Origin: Salinispora arenicola
GTDB taxonomy: Bacteria; Actinomycetota; Actinomycetes; Mycobacteriales; Micromonosporaceae
DNA: 64,000 nt
Assembly (NCBI RefSeq): GCF_006716065.1
Contig: NZ_VFOL01000001.1
Span: forward strand, 2,976,001-3,040,000
Direction: 5' to 3'
Shown: piece by piece, positions 44,138-53,344 of the stretch
How the letters are laid out: each line of letters opens with the position of its first letter
How positions within the stretch are numbered: the stretch's first letter is position 1
Made by a program: the position numbers and the translations under genes
Notes under the pieces: model-generated
What the model saw: only the letters and a program-made list of their open reading frames with translations
Databases searched by the model: none
Told to the model about the DNA's origin: nothing

Positions 44138-45286
44138 ATGACATCTGGCACTGGCCTGACCATCGGTGTGCTCGGCTCGTACGGCGGTCGTAACCTCGGT
44201 GACGAGGCAATCCTCACCGGCCTCCTGGCCGACCTGCAGGAACAGGAGCCGAACGCCCGTATCATCGTGTTCTCCCGCAATCCCGACCACACCCGGTCGG
44301 CCCACCCGGAGGTGGAGGCGGTGCCCTGGGAGGGGGTGAGCCGCACCGACTCGTCACCGGTGCTCGCCCAACTCGATCTGCTCATTCTGGGTGGCGGCGG
44401 CATCCTCTACGACCGGGAGGCACGCCGTTACCTGCGGGTCGTCCGGGTTGCCCAGGAGCGCGGCCTGCCGCTGCTCACGTACGCGGTGGGTGTCGGCCCA
44501 CTCAGCGAGATCGTGGACACCGGGATGGTGCGCGAGACCCTGGCCGGGGCGACCCAGGTCACGGTGCGGGACCAGGAATCCCGGATGCTCCTGGAGGAGG
44601 CCGGGCTACTCAACCCGATCACGGTCACCGCGGACCCGGCGTTTCTGCTCGAGGCCGAGGACTTCCCCGCGCACCTGCTCAGGGAGGAGGGGGTACCGGC
44701 GGGCCGGCGGCTGGTCGGCATGAGCGTGCGCGAGCCGGGCCGGGCCGCCGAACGCCTCGACGTTGACGGGTACCACCGGCTCTTGGCCCAGATCGGCGAC
44801 TTCCTCGTACACCGGATCGACGCAGACGTCCTCTTCGTCCCGATGGAGCGGGACGACATCCGGCACTCCCACGGCGTGCTGTCGCACATGATCGCCGCCG
44901 AGCGGGGCCGTATTCTGCACGGTAGCTACTCACCCCAGCAGGTGCTCGGCCTGATGCGCCACTTCGACCTGGCCGTCGGCATGCGGCTGCACTTCTTGAT
45001 CTTCGCCGCGATGGTGAACACCCCGTTCCTGCCCCTGCCGTACGCAGGTAAGGTCTTCGACCTGGCTCAGCGACTTGGCGTCCCCGCCCTGCGGGGAGTG
45101 GAACGGGAGGTCGAGGGCCCGCTGTTGGCCGAGGTCGACCGGCTGTGGGACGAGCGGGACCAGCGCGCCGAGGCCACCGCCCGACGGGTCGCCGAGGTGT
45201 GCGAGGAAGCCCGGGGCACCTCCAAGGTGACCCGGTCGGTGCTGGACAGTCTCCGGACCCAGGCGATGGTCTCCGTCGACGCGTGA
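44138..45286 (+). CDS. Polysaccharide pyruvyltransferase family protein (CsaB-like)
   Basis: A 382-residue protein with the family N-terminus GVLGSYGGRNLGDEAIL, the central LLILGGGGILYDREARR, and the C-terminal HFDLAVGMRLHFLIFAAM region. CsaB-type enzymes transfer pyruvate from phosphoenolpyruvate to wall polysaccharide sugars. No S-layer-homology proteins are seen nearby, so the acceptor is unknown. ATG at 44138 follows GGGAGGAG. Family assignment is good, precise activity inferred. Confidence 0.85.
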   Translation: MTSGTGLTIGVLGSYGGRNLGDEAILTGLLADLQEQEPNARIIVFSRNPDHTRSAHPEVEAVPWEGVSRTDSSPVLAQLDLLILGGGGILYDREARRYLRVVRVAQERGLPLLTYAVGVGPLSEIVDTGMVRETLAGATQVTVRDQESRMLLEEAGLLNPITVTADPAFLLEAEDFPAHLLREEGVPAGRRLVGMSVREPGRAAERLDVDGYHRLLAQIGDFLVHRIDADVLFVPMERDDIRHSHGVLSHMIAAERGRILHGSYSPQQVLGLMRHFDLAVGMRLHFLIFAAMVNTPFLPLPYAGKVFDLAQRLGVPALRGVEREVEGPLLAEVDRLWDERDQRAEATARRVAEVCEEARGTSKVTRSVLDSLRTQAMVSVDA

Positions 45287-45292
45287 GCCTGA

Positions 45293-45499
45293 TCAGACCG
45301 CCGGCCGCCGCCAGCAGTAGCGCCACCGCCCGGCGTCTCCCCCCACCGTCTCCAACTCGTAGATCTCGGCCTCAGCGAGCCCACCGTCGCCGAGGTGGTG
45401 GTGGGTCAGCGGTGGGCGGCCGTTCGGGTCCAACTCGACGGTGACGGTCTGCCCGTCGGACGAGCCACCCGCCAGGGGGATCTCCACGGTCGGTGCCAT
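45293..45499 (-). CDS. Small hypothetical protein
   Basis: A 68-residue protein (MAPTVEIPLAGGSSDGQTVT at the start, GRWRYCWRRPAV at the end), with ATG at 45499 preceded by AGGA at a good distance. Its stop is seven bases from the convergent pyruvyltransferase stop. No motif recognised. Confidence 0.55.
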   Translation of the reverse strand: MAPTVEIPLAGGSSDGQTVTVELDPNGRPPLTHHHLGDGGLAEAEIYELETVGGDAGRWRYCWRRPAV

Positions 45500-45696
45500 A
45501 CGCCCATCCTGCCCCCAACGGCGGGGCGGCGTAGCGAAAGCGCGGCCAGGACCCGTTGCGAGTCCCATAACAGGTCGGCCAGGTCTGCCGCGGCGCGACC
45601 GGCAGAAGGAGCCGCCAGCAACTCGTCACCACCCTTGACGAACTCCGCTGCCGGCCCGCCTATCCTGGGCCGGGGCGTCAACCAGAGGGAGATCGT

Positions 45697-48600
45697 GTGC
45701 TGGTCATCCACGGGTCGTGGCGGCTTGGCACCGGCCTCGCCGTCTGGGCCGAGGACAGCACGTCGCCGTCGCGGGCTCCCCGCCGGGCCGGGCGGGCGCC
45801 CCGAGAGCGACCACACCCGTTCGCCGCCGGCCACACCGCGCTCGCCGCCGCCCTGGCCGAGGTTGCCGAGCCGACCGTGCTCGGCACGGCGCTGCTCACC
45901 CTGCCCACCCGGGCTGGTTCGCCGGTGGACTCGCCGGAACTGGTCCGCACCTCACCGGTCGCCCCGGGCCGCGGGCCGGTCACGCTGGCCGGGTGGCGGG
46001 TGCCCGCCCTGGTGTACGCCCCGGACACGGTGCTACCGCTGCTGCTTCGCATCGCTGAGGCGGACGGCGTGCCCGGCGCCACCCTGCGACACTTCGCTGA
46101 GCTGGCAGCGTTCGCCGTCGACCTGGCCGCCCGCGGTCGGGTTCTGCCCGGAGTCCGGCCGGGATCCGGCGGCGCCCCACAGCCGGCCGCGAAACCGCGG
46201 TCTCGACCTGCGGGCACAGCCGGCACCGGGTGGGTCTCGCGGGCCAGTGCCACCGCATCCGCGGACGGTCATGCCAGCACCGCGTGGGCGGTGTGGCGGC
46301 CCCTGCTCACCGGCGCCGACGCCGGCTGGGCCCGATCCCTCGCCCTGGCGCTGCCGCCCGCAGCCCGGTCCGCCGTCGAGGTCGGGCTGGTCGTCGCCGG
46401 CGGCGCACCGGAACCACGCGCCGTCGGCGACGTGCCGCCGCGGGCCGGGCGGACGGCGGATGCCGGGGAGCCCGGTGACCTGGTGGCCGAGGCACTCGAC
46501 GTGCTCACCGACGCAGCTGTACGGGCCGCACTCGCCGACACCTCCCTCGCCCGGGGGGCACGCCCGCGGGGAGCGGTACCGGCATGGCTCGCGGCGCTCA
46601 CCGGCCCGCGTCGCGACTTCACCGCCGATGCGGTGAGCCTCGACACCCTGCGCCGCGAGTTGGACGCCTGGCAGCGCGACGCCGTCGGCGGTTCGGTCCG
46701 GGCCAGCTTCCGACTGGTCGAGCCGGCGACGGACGGTTTCCTGGACCCGGCCACCAGCGGCCTGAACGCGGGCGGCGGGACCTGGCGGGTCGAGTTCGGC
46801 CTGCAACCGGCCGACCAACCGGGCCTGCACGTCGACGCCGCGCGGATCTGGCACGAGCCGGCGGCGGCGCCCGGCCCGGACATCGGGCAGGAGACCCTGC
46901 TGGCCGAGCTGGGGCGGGCCAGTCGGCTCTGGCCCGAGCTGGACACGGCCCTGCGAACGGCCACACCGGAGGCGCTGGAACTGGACGCCGTGGGCGCGCA
47001 CCGCTTCCTTCGCGATGGTGCACCGGTGCTACACGCGGCCGGGTTCGCGGTGCTGCTGCCCTCGTGGTGGCAACGTCCCTCGTCCCGGCTCGGCGCTCGC
47101 CTGCAGGCGCACAGCCGCACCGCGCCGGGCACCGTGGCCGGGGCCGGCGGTGGGGTTGGGCTGGACGCCCTGGTCGACTACCACTGGGAGGTGTCACTCG
47201 GCGACCAGCCGTTGACCGCCGAGGAGCTGGAGTCACTGGCCGCCCTCAAGTCACCGTTGGTCCGCCTGCGCGGGCGTTGGGTGGAACTGGACCCGAAACG
47301 CCTCGCCGCCGGCCTGCGGCTACTCCGATCGACCGGTGAGTTGACCGTTGGTGACCTGCTGCGGCTTGGCCTCTCCGACCCCGCGGCCGACGCGCTGCCG
47401 GTGCTCGAGGTGGCCGCGGACGGTGCGCTGGGCGACCTGCTCGCCGGCACGGTGGAACGGCAACTCACCCCAATGGACACGGCACCGTCGTTCCAGGGTG
47501 TACTACGTCCCTACCAGCGGCGAGGGCTGGCGTGGCTGTCCTTCCTCCAGTCCCTCGGCCTGGGCGGTGTGCTCGCCGACGACATGGGGCTCGGCAAGAC
47601 CGTGCAGCTACTCGCGTTGCTCGCAGGAGACCCGCCGGGTGCGGGACCGACGCTGCTGGTCTGTCCGATGTCGCTGGTCGGTAACTGGCAGCGGGAGGCG
47701 GCGACGTTCACCCCCGGAGTACGGGTCCACGTGCATCACGGCGCCGAGCGGGCCCGTGGACCGGCGTTCGCCGCGGCCGTGCACGCTGCCGACCTGGTCC
47801 TCACCACGTACACGGTGGCCGCCCGGGACGCGGTGGACCTGGCCGGGATCGACTGGCACCGGGTGGTGGTGGACGAGGCGCAGGCCATCAAGAACGCCTC
47901 GACCCGGCAAGCCGAGGCGGTCCGCGCGCTGCCCGCCCGGCACCGGATCGCGGTCACCGGCACCCCGGTGGAGAACCGGCTTGCCGACCTCTGGTCGATC
48001 ATGCAGTTCGCCAATCCCGGCCTGCTCGGCCCGGCGGCGGCGTTCAAGAAGCGGTACGCCGAACCGATCGAGCGGCACGGCGACGCGGCGGCGGCCGAGC
48101 GGCTGCGCCGGATCACCGGCCCGTTCGTGCTGCGTCGACTCAAGACCGACTCCTCGATCATCTCCGACCTGCCGGAGAAGCTGGAGATGGAGGTGGTGTG
48201 CAACCTGACGGCGGAACAGGCCGCCCTCTACCGCGCGGTGGTCGACGACATGCTGGCCCAGATCGAGTCGAGCGACGGCATCGAGCGGCGTGGGCTCGTG
48301 CTGGCCGCCATGACCCGGCTCAAGCAGGTCTGCAACCATCCGGCGCAGCTGTTGCGGGATGGGTCGGCACTGGCCGGCCGCTCCGGCAAACTGGCCCGGC
48401 TGGAGGAGACCCTTGACGAGGTGCTCGCGGCAGGGGAGAAGGCCCTGCTCTTCACCCAGTACGCCGAGTTCGGCGGGATGCTGCGCGGCCACCTGTCGGC
48501 GCGGTTCGGCCGGGAGACGTTGTTCCTGCACGGCGGTGTCGGTAAGGCTGATCGAGACGCGATGGTGACCCGTTTCCAGGCGACGGACGGACCCCCGCTG

Positions 48601-48921
48601 TTCGTGCTCTCACTCAAGGCCGGCGGCACCGGTCTCACCCTGACCGCCGCCAATCACGTCGTGCATGTCGACCGTTGGTGGAATCCGGCGGTGGAGGACC
48701 AGGCCACCGATCGGGCGTTCCGGATCGGGCAGCAGCGGCGCGTCCAGGTCCGCAAGTTCGTCTGCGCCGGCACGGTGGAGGAGAAGGTGGCCGCGCTGAT
48801 CGCGGACAAGCGCCGGCTCGCCTCGACCGTTGTCGGTACCGGGGAGCAGTGGGTCACCGAGCTGTCCACAGCGCAGCTGCGGGACCTGTTCCAACTGGAG
48901 GCCGGGGCGGTGGCCGAATGA
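45697..48921 (+). CDS. SNF2-family DEAD/DEAH helicase
   Basis: A 1074-residue HepA/RapA-like SNF2 ATPase. An N-terminal half of about 590 residues corresponds to the bacterial SNF2-associated region; the ATPase core follows with LADDMGLGKTVQLLALL (Walker A), VVVDEAQAIKN (Walker B), ITGPFVLRRLKTD, and the helicase C-terminal motifs LFLHGGVGKADRDAMVTRF and HVDRWWNPAVEDQATDRAFR. GTG at 45697 behind GAGGGAG. Its last codons overlap the SWIM-protein gene by ATGA. Such enzymes remodel protein-DNA or RNA polymerase complexes; the exact target is unknown. Confidence 0.93.
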   Translation: MLVIHGSWRLGTGLAVWAEDSTSPSRAPRRAGRAPRERPHPFAAGHTALAAALAEVAEPTVLGTALLTLPTRAGSPVDSPELVRTSPVAPGRGPVTLAGWRVPALVYAPDTVLPLLLRIAEADGVPGATLRHFAELAAFAVDLAARGRVLPGVRPGSGGAPQPAAKPRSRPAGTAGTGWVSRASATASADGHASTAWAVWRPLLTGADAGWARSLALALPPAARSAVEVGLVVAGGAPEPRAVGDVPPRAGRTADAGEPGDLVAEALDVLTDAAVRAALADTSLARGARPRGAVPAWLAALTGPRRDFTADAVSLDTLRRELDAWQRDAVGGSVRASFRLVEPATDGFLDPATSGLNAGGGTWRVEFGLQPADQPGLHVDAARIWHEPAAAPGPDIGQETLLAELGRASRLWPELDTALRTATPEALELDAVGAHRFLRDGAPVLHAAGFAVLLPSWWQRPSSRLGARLQAHSRTAPGTVAGAGGGVGLDALVDYHWEVSLGDQPLTAEELESLAALKSPLVRLRGRWVELDPKRLAAGLRLLRSTGELTVGDLLRLGLSDPAADALPVLEVAADGALGDLLAGTVERQLTPMDTAPSFQGVLRPYQRRGLAWLSFLQSLGLGGVLADDMGLGKTVQLLALLAGDPPGAGPTLLVCPMSLVGNWQREAATFTPGVRVHVHHGAERARGPAFAAAVHAADLVLTTYTVAARDAVDLAGIDWHRVVVDEAQAIKNASTRQAEAVRALPARHRIAVTGTPVENRLADLWSIMQFANPGLLGPAAAFKKRYAEPIERHGDAAAAERLRRITGPFVLRRLKTDSSIISDLPEKLEMEVVCNLTAEQAALYRAVVDDMLAQIESSDGIERRGLVLAAMTRLKQVCNHPAQLLRDGSALAGRSGKLARLEETLDEVLAAGEKALLFTQYAEFGGMLRGHLSARFGRETLFLHGGVGKADRDAMVTRFQATDGPPLFVLSLKAGGTGLTLTAANHVVHVDRWWNPAVEDQATDRAFRIGQQRRVQVRKFVCAGTVEEKVAALIADKRRLASTVVGTGEQWVTELSTAQLRDLFQLEAGAVAE

Positions 48922-49826
48922 GTCCGCGGGCGACCGGGCGGGACAAGACGTCCCGTACGGCCGACCGGTTCGCCGAATACGGTCCACCCCGCAGGGTCGA
49001 GGGTGGGCTGCGGGCGCGCAGCACCCGTGGCGCGATCGGCCGGTCCTGGTGGTCCCGCCGTTTCCTGGAGGTGCTGGAGTCCTTCGCCCTGGGCACGCGC
49101 CTCACCCGCGGCCGGTCGTACGCCCGCGCCGGGCAGGTGATGCGCCTGGACGTGGCGCCGGGTGAGGTGACGGCCGTCGTGCAGGGCTCCCGGTCCCGGC
49201 CGTACGAGGTCCACATCACGCTGGCGGCCTTCCCGATGGCGCTCTGGTCGCGGCTGGAGGAAGACTTGGCCAGGCAGGCGTTTTTCAGCGCCCGCCTACT
49301 CGCCGGCGATCTTCCCGCCGAGCTGGAGGAGCTGTTCGCCGCGGCCGGTGCGCCGTTGTTCCCCGCCGCCATGGCCGAGCTGGGCCAGCGGTGTAGCTGC
49401 CCCGACGCGGCAGTGCCGTGCAAACACCTCGCTGCGACCTTCTACCTCCTTGCCGAGGCGTTCGATGCCGACCCGTTCGCGTTGCTGCACTGGCGTGGGC
49501 GTAGCCGGGACGAGTTGCTCGATCAGTTGCGGGTGCGCCGGGGCACCGCCGTAGCAGTGCGGTCCGACTCGGACAGTGCGCCTGACCCGCCGGTGGCCGG
49601 TGCCGCGCGGTCGGTCGCCGGGCTGCCACCGGTGCCGCTGGCCGACGCGGTGCACCGGTTCTGGTCGCCGCCGGTGCCGCTGCCCGACCGGCCGCCCACT
49701 CTGGTGACGGGGACTGAGCTGCTGCTGCGGCAGCTCGGCGCGCCCGCCCCGACCATCGGTGGTCCAGGACTGGTGGAACGACTGCGGCGGGCGTATCGGC
49801 GGCTCGGTGAGCCGGACGCCCGGTGA
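48918..49826 (+). CDS. SWIM zinc-finger protein
   Basis: A 302-residue protein with a SWIM motif CSCPDAAVPCKH (CxCx7CxH) near residue 162, likely binding zinc and contacting nucleic acid or protein. The N-terminus holds the region usual in SNF2-partner SWIM proteins (SRFLEVLESF-like WWSRRFLEVLESFALGTRL). It overlaps the SNF2 gene stop by four bases, a coupling that is common for this pair in actinobacteria and suggests a complex. The C-terminal 100 residues are proline/arginine-rich and of unknown role. Confidence 0.9.
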   Translation: MSPRATGRDKTSRTADRFAEYGPPRRVEGGLRARSTRGAIGRSWWSRRFLEVLESFALGTRLTRGRSYARAGQVMRLDVAPGEVTAVVQGSRSRPYEVHITLAAFPMALWSRLEEDLARQAFFSARLLAGDLPAELEELFAAAGAPLFPAAMAELGQRCSCPDAAVPCKHLAATFYLLAEAFDADPFALLHWRGRSRDELLDQLRVRRGTAVAVRSDSDSAPDPPVAGAARSVAGLPPVPLADAVHRFWSPPVPLPDRPPTLVTGTELLLRQLGAPAPTIGGPGLVERLRRAYRRLGEPDAR

Positions 49827-49851
49827 TCGTCTGCAGCGGAAGGGTGGCGAC

Positions 49852-50109
49852 TCACAGCCAGCGGCGGCGGAAGCACCACATGACCGCGGCGTTGACCACC
49901 AGGACCGCCGCGCAGATCGCGCCGGCCATCGGGCCGGCGAGCACGGTCGTCGCCGGAAGCGCCGCCCAGAGCACGATGGTCAACAGCATCAGCCACCGGC
50001 CGCGGTGGCCCCGCGCCCGGTGGTCCAGCCGGGCGAAGAATGCCGGGTCGCTCTCCCGGAGGTTGCGGGTGATCTGCTCGAACCTGCGCTGATCCTCTTT
50101 GCTGAGCAT
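49852..50109 (-). CDS. DUF3040 membrane protein
   Basis: An 85-residue actinobacterial DUF3040 protein: MLSKEDQRRFEQITRNLRE at the start, then two membrane helices (WLMLLTIVLWAALPATTVLA and GAICAAVLVVNAAVMWC) and a basic end. The ATG at 50109 has AGGGGAAGG upstream. Function is unknown. Convergent with the SWIM gene. Confidence 0.82.
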   Translation of the reverse strand: MLSKEDQRRFEQITRNLRESDPAFFARLDHRARGHRGRWLMLLTIVLWAALPATTVLAGPMAGAICAAVLVVNAAVMWCFRRRWL

Positions 50110-50450
50110 GTGCCTTCCCCTCACGTGTTCAGCGGTTCGGGGGCATACCCGCTGCGATGGTGGCTCACGCTCCTACTGCTGACACTTTCCGCTGTACCCG
50201 CGTCAGATCGGTGGTGGCGACCGGGCGCAGCGTGGGCACGCCGGCCGCGTCGGGTGCATGCCGCGTACCTCGGCGCCGGCTCGGCGGGTGAGGGTCGTCT
50301 CGGGCATTCTAGGGGTTTTGTTGCTCTGGAGGCAGGTTTCGGCCTCTAGGGATGGTCTGTCCGGAGTAGCGGGCGCAGCGCGGCCCACGGTGCTTGCTGC
50401 TCGCCCGCGTCCTTGTCGGCCCGCGTCCTTCCCGCCCGCGTCCTTCCCCG
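50110..50450. other. Intergenic stretch with short direct repeats
   Basis: About 340 bp with no supported gene. CCCGCGTCCTT occurs three times (50404, 50420, 50435) just beyond the PrimPol-like stop codon. Confidence 0.4.
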
Positions 50451-51122
50451 TCAGCGTCCCCGTCGGGGAAGTGGCAGGTGGCCGGGGACCAGCTCCGCCA
50501 TCAGCGGTACCCCACTCGCCCGTAACTCGGCGATCAAGCTGTTCTGCAACAGGTACGAGTCGGGTAGTCGCCAGCGTGCCTGCTCCGGCGCGACCACCCA
50601 GCGCACGGTGCCCTCAGGGAGCCGGGTCGGTGGGGCGGGGATCCACGAACCCAGGCCGTGCCGGATCACGTGGAAGCAGCGGTCGAGTTCGGGTCGCAGC
50701 GGGTCGCCGGGTCGGACCAGGAACATCCATCGGCCGGTGGGGGTGGACAGCACCGGCCCGCGTACTCCCGGACCGGCCGGATGGTGCTGGACTGCGAGGA
50801 GCACCTGCCGTCCGACATGGGCCGGTACTTCCAGTACGTCGAAGGCCCGCCCGGTGGGCAGCAGCACGCCATGCGGCAGGGAGCGCCACCAGGTTGCTAC
50901 CCGGGCTGGGTCGGCGCTGGCGGCGTGCTCCCAGTCCACCAGCGCGGGATGGCAGCCTACGGTGGGGCAGCCGGCCCGTCCGCAGACAAAGCGGCTGCGG
51001 GCCAGGCACGCGCCGGGCGTCACCTCCCAGCCGTGCAGTGCGTAGCGCACGGCGACGCGGCGTAGCCGTACCCGCTCCAGACGTGACAGCTGAGCGACTC
51101 GCGGTCCGACATTTCCCCACAT
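50451..51122 (-). CDS. PrimPol-like (bifunctional primase/polymerase N-terminal) protein
   Basis: A 223-residue protein resembling the small actinobacterial proteins annotated as bifunctional DNA primase/polymerase: a cysteine cluster FVCGRAGCPTVGCHPALVDW, then WWRSLPHGVLLPTGRAFDVL and TPTGRWMFLVRP. In active PrimPols an hDhD pair binds metal; here the second acid reads DVLE, so activity is uncertain. ATG at 51122 fits the GGGGAG ribosome site better than the one at 51131. It is divergent from the XRE/TPR gene; the trio with that regulator and the flavoprotein looks like a unit. Confidence 0.7.
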   Translation of the reverse strand: MWGNVGPRVAQLSRLERVRLRRVAVRYALHGWEVTPGACLARSRFVCGRAGCPTVGCHPALVDWEHAASADPARVATWWRSLPHGVLLPTGRAFDVLEVPAHVGRQVLLAVQHHPAGPGVRGPVLSTPTGRWMFLVRPGDPLRPELDRCFHVIRHGLGSWIPAPPTRLPEGTVRWVVAPEQARWRLPDSYLLQNSLIAELRASGVPLMAELVPGHLPLPRRGR

Positions 51123-51363
51123 GTATGCCATCTCCCCTCACCGGATCCGGGTTGTGCCCGGTGTCGTCGGTCGAGCACCGTCACTGCCTCGATCCGCGAT
51201 CGTTGAGTTGACGAACGGTCGATGCAACTTGCATGAACGCTAAGTGGATCGGCCGATTGACTGACGCACATGCTGTGCGATCGGCAGAAACCTGAACAAT
51301 GCGCCGTGTCCGCGACGAATCCGGCTGATCGGTCGGAATGGACGCATGGGAGAGGGATGGGAC

Positions 51364-52587
51364 ATGGACGAGCTACCCATCGGGCGACGGGTGGCCTACT
51401 GGCGGGGGCGACGCAAGATGTCCCAGCAGGTCTTCGCGGACCGGCTGGGCAAGTCGAAAAGCTGGGTGGACAAGGTCGAGCGTGGGGTGCGCCGACTGGA
51501 CAAGTTCTCCGTAATCTACGAGATCGCCGACACCCTCCGGGTCGACGTGCAACTACTGCTCGGCAAGGACCCGGAACGGCGATCCGATGCGCTGAACTGC
51601 ATCGACCCGAGCGAGGTGCAGGAAATCAGGGCGGCCCTGGAGCGGTACGACGCGATGAGTGCCTACTTCGACGCGGCACCGTGCCCACCACCCTTGTCCG
51701 ACATGCGCAAGGCCGTCACCCACGCCTGGTTGACCTATCAGTATGGCCGGTACGGGATGCTGACCCGATCCTTGCCCAAGCTCCTGCGGGACGCCCAGGC
51801 GGCCGACGCCGGCTTCGGCGGCGACGACAACCGCGAAGCGGCACACCTGCTCGGGCAGGTCTACCAGATCGCCTCGTCGGTCCTGCGCAAGCTGGGGGAG
51901 TGTGACCTGGCATGGCTGGCCGCCGACCGGTCGATGGCGGTCGCCCAGCGGGCCGACGACCCACTGCTGGCGGGGATCGCCACCACCCGGGTCGGTAACG
52001 CGTTGGTGGCGATGGGGCGCCCCCGGCCGGCGCTGGAGGTGAACGTCGCGATCGCGAACCGCCTGGCCCCTGGCAGTCACGACGAGGCCATCCCGGACCG
52101 GCTGTCGGTCTACGGCATGCTCCTCCTCCAAGGAGCGATGGCCGCATCCCGGATCGGCGACGCCGCCACAGTGGACGACCTACTGAGCGGCGCGGACGAG
52201 GCGGCCGCCCTGCTTGGCGGTGACCAGAACCATTACTGGACGTCCTTCGGACCCACCAACGTGAAGCTTCACCGCGCCGCAGCGGCCGTGGAGCTTGGCG
52301 ACGGCGGCCGAGCGGTGGAGGTCCACCAACGGATCGGTCCCGAATTCAACGCGCTGCTGCCCGAACGTCGCGCGCACCACCTGCTCGACATCGCCCGGGG
52401 CTATGCCCAGGTCGGTGACGTGGCAAACGCCGGCGAGATGCTGCTGCGGGGCGACCGGCTCGCCCCGTCGGAGATCCGTTGCCGGCCCATCGCCCACGAG
52501 GTGATGTCCGACATCCTGCGTCGCACTCGTGGCGCCCCACCCGCCTCGATAGCGGAGTTGGCTGAACACATGGGAGTTGGGGTATGA
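51364..52587 (+). CDS. XRE-family regulator with TPR-like C-terminal region
   Basis: A 407-residue protein built like the one at 32930: a Cro/C1 helix-turn-helix (RRVAYWRGRRKMSQQVFADR then LGKSKSWVDKVERGVRR) followed by about 330 residues of helical repeats (LAAIDRSMAVAQ-like WLAADRSMAVAQRADDPLLA, and VHQRIGPEFNALLPERRAHH). The ATG at 51364 follows GAGAGGGATGG. Its stop overlaps the flavoprotein ATG by four bases, so the two are co-expressed. A sensory role for the helical region is inferred. Confidence 0.85.
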   Translation: MDELPIGRRVAYWRGRRKMSQQVFADRLGKSKSWVDKVERGVRRLDKFSVIYEIADTLRVDVQLLLGKDPERRSDALNCIDPSEVQEIRAALERYDAMSAYFDAAPCPPPLSDMRKAVTHAWLTYQYGRYGMLTRSLPKLLRDAQAADAGFGGDDNREAAHLLGQVYQIASSVLRKLGECDLAWLAADRSMAVAQRADDPLLAGIATTRVGNALVAMGRPRPALEVNVAIANRLAPGSHDEAIPDRLSVYGMLLLQGAMAASRIGDAATVDDLLSGADEAAALLGGDQNHYWTSFGPTNVKLHRAAAAVELGDGGRAVEVHQRIGPEFNALLPERRAHHLLDIARGYAQVGDVANAGEMLLRGDRLAPSEIRCRPIAHEVMSDILRRTRGAPPASIAELAEHMGVGV

Positions 52588-53180
52588 GCTTGGAGGCACG
52601 GGTGGCCGGATCGCAACCCGCCCGCGCACGTCGCGAGGTCCTCTACGTGCTCGCCTGCGGTTCGCCGCTGGCCCGTGGCGTCGGCCGACTCGTCGAGCTG
52701 GCCCAGCAGGACGGGTGGCAGGTCTGCGTCGTCACCACCCCCGACGGCGCCAAGTTCATCGACCGCCCGGCGCTCGCCCGGCAGACCGGGAATCCGGTGC
52801 GTACCCACTACAAGAACCCGGGCGATGTGGATGCCCTGCCGCCAGCCGACGCAATGATCGTCTGCCCGGCCACGGTGAACACGATCACCAAGTGGGCGGT
52901 GGGGATCGCCGACACGCTGGCCCTCGGCCTACTCGTGGAGGCGCAGGGCCTCGGCGTACCACTGGTCGCGGTCCCCTATACCAACGTGGCGATGGCCGCC
53001 CACCCAGCGTTCCGGGCGGCCCTCGGTCAACTGACCGACTGGGGCGTCACCGTGCTCTTCGGTGACCACGTCGTCCCCCTGCACCCGCCGGGTTCTGGTG
53101 AACGACACCTGCACACCTTCCCCTGGGAGGCGGTGGTCGCCGCGCTGCCGGGCCCCTCGGCGGCGACCAGCGCCGCCTGA
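52584..53180 (+). CDS. HFCD-type flavoprotein
   Basis: A 198-residue flavoprotein of the PPC-decarboxylase/EpiD fold: first strand EVLYVLACGSPLARGVGR, and the signature MIVCPATVNTITKWAVGIAD, which in the family lies against FMN. Such proteins decarboxylate cysteine-containing peptides or 4'-phosphopantothenoylcysteine, but the stand-alone members paired with XRE/TPR regulators have no known substrate. Overlaps the regulator stop (ATGA). Followed by an array of hairpins. Confidence 0.82.
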   Translation: MSLEARVAGSQPARARREVLYVLACGSPLARGVGRLVELAQQDGWQVCVVTTPDGAKFIDRPALARQTGNPVRTHYKNPGDVDALPPADAMIVCPATVNTITKWAVGIADTLALGLLVEAQGLGVPLVAVPYTNVAMAAHPAFRAALGQLTDWGVTVLFGDHVVPLHPPGSGERHLHTFPWEAVVAALPGPSAATSAA

Positions 53181-53191
53181 CCGTCCGCCCC

Positions 53192-53296
53192 GGGTGGCGA
53201 CGTGTCCGTCGCCCTACTTCCCGGTGGGGTGGCGACGTGTCCGTCGCCCTACTTCCCGGTGGGGTGGCGACGTGTCCGTCGCCCTACTTCCCGGGT
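53192..53296 (+). repeat. Three 35-bp tandem repeats, each a hairpin
   Basis: Units begin at 53192, 53227 and 53262. Each contains GGCGACG-TGTC-CGTCGCC, a perfect 7-bp stem with a 4-base loop (53196-53213, 53231-53248, 53266-53283). The array starts 12 bases after the flavoprotein stop and runs into a larger hairpin. Confidence 0.92.
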
Positions 53297-53323
53297 GGGT
53301 GGCGACGCCTCCCGTCGCCACCC
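53297..53323 (+). terminator. Terminal hairpin of the array
   Basis: GGGTGGCGACG and its complement form a perfect 11-bp stem around CCTCC, 22 bases before the Nif3 start. It is the fourth, extended member of the 35-bp hairpin series and probably ends the XRE-flavoprotein transcript. Confidence 0.75.
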
Positions 53324-53344
53324 ACGCCGGTAAGCTGGCCCGTC

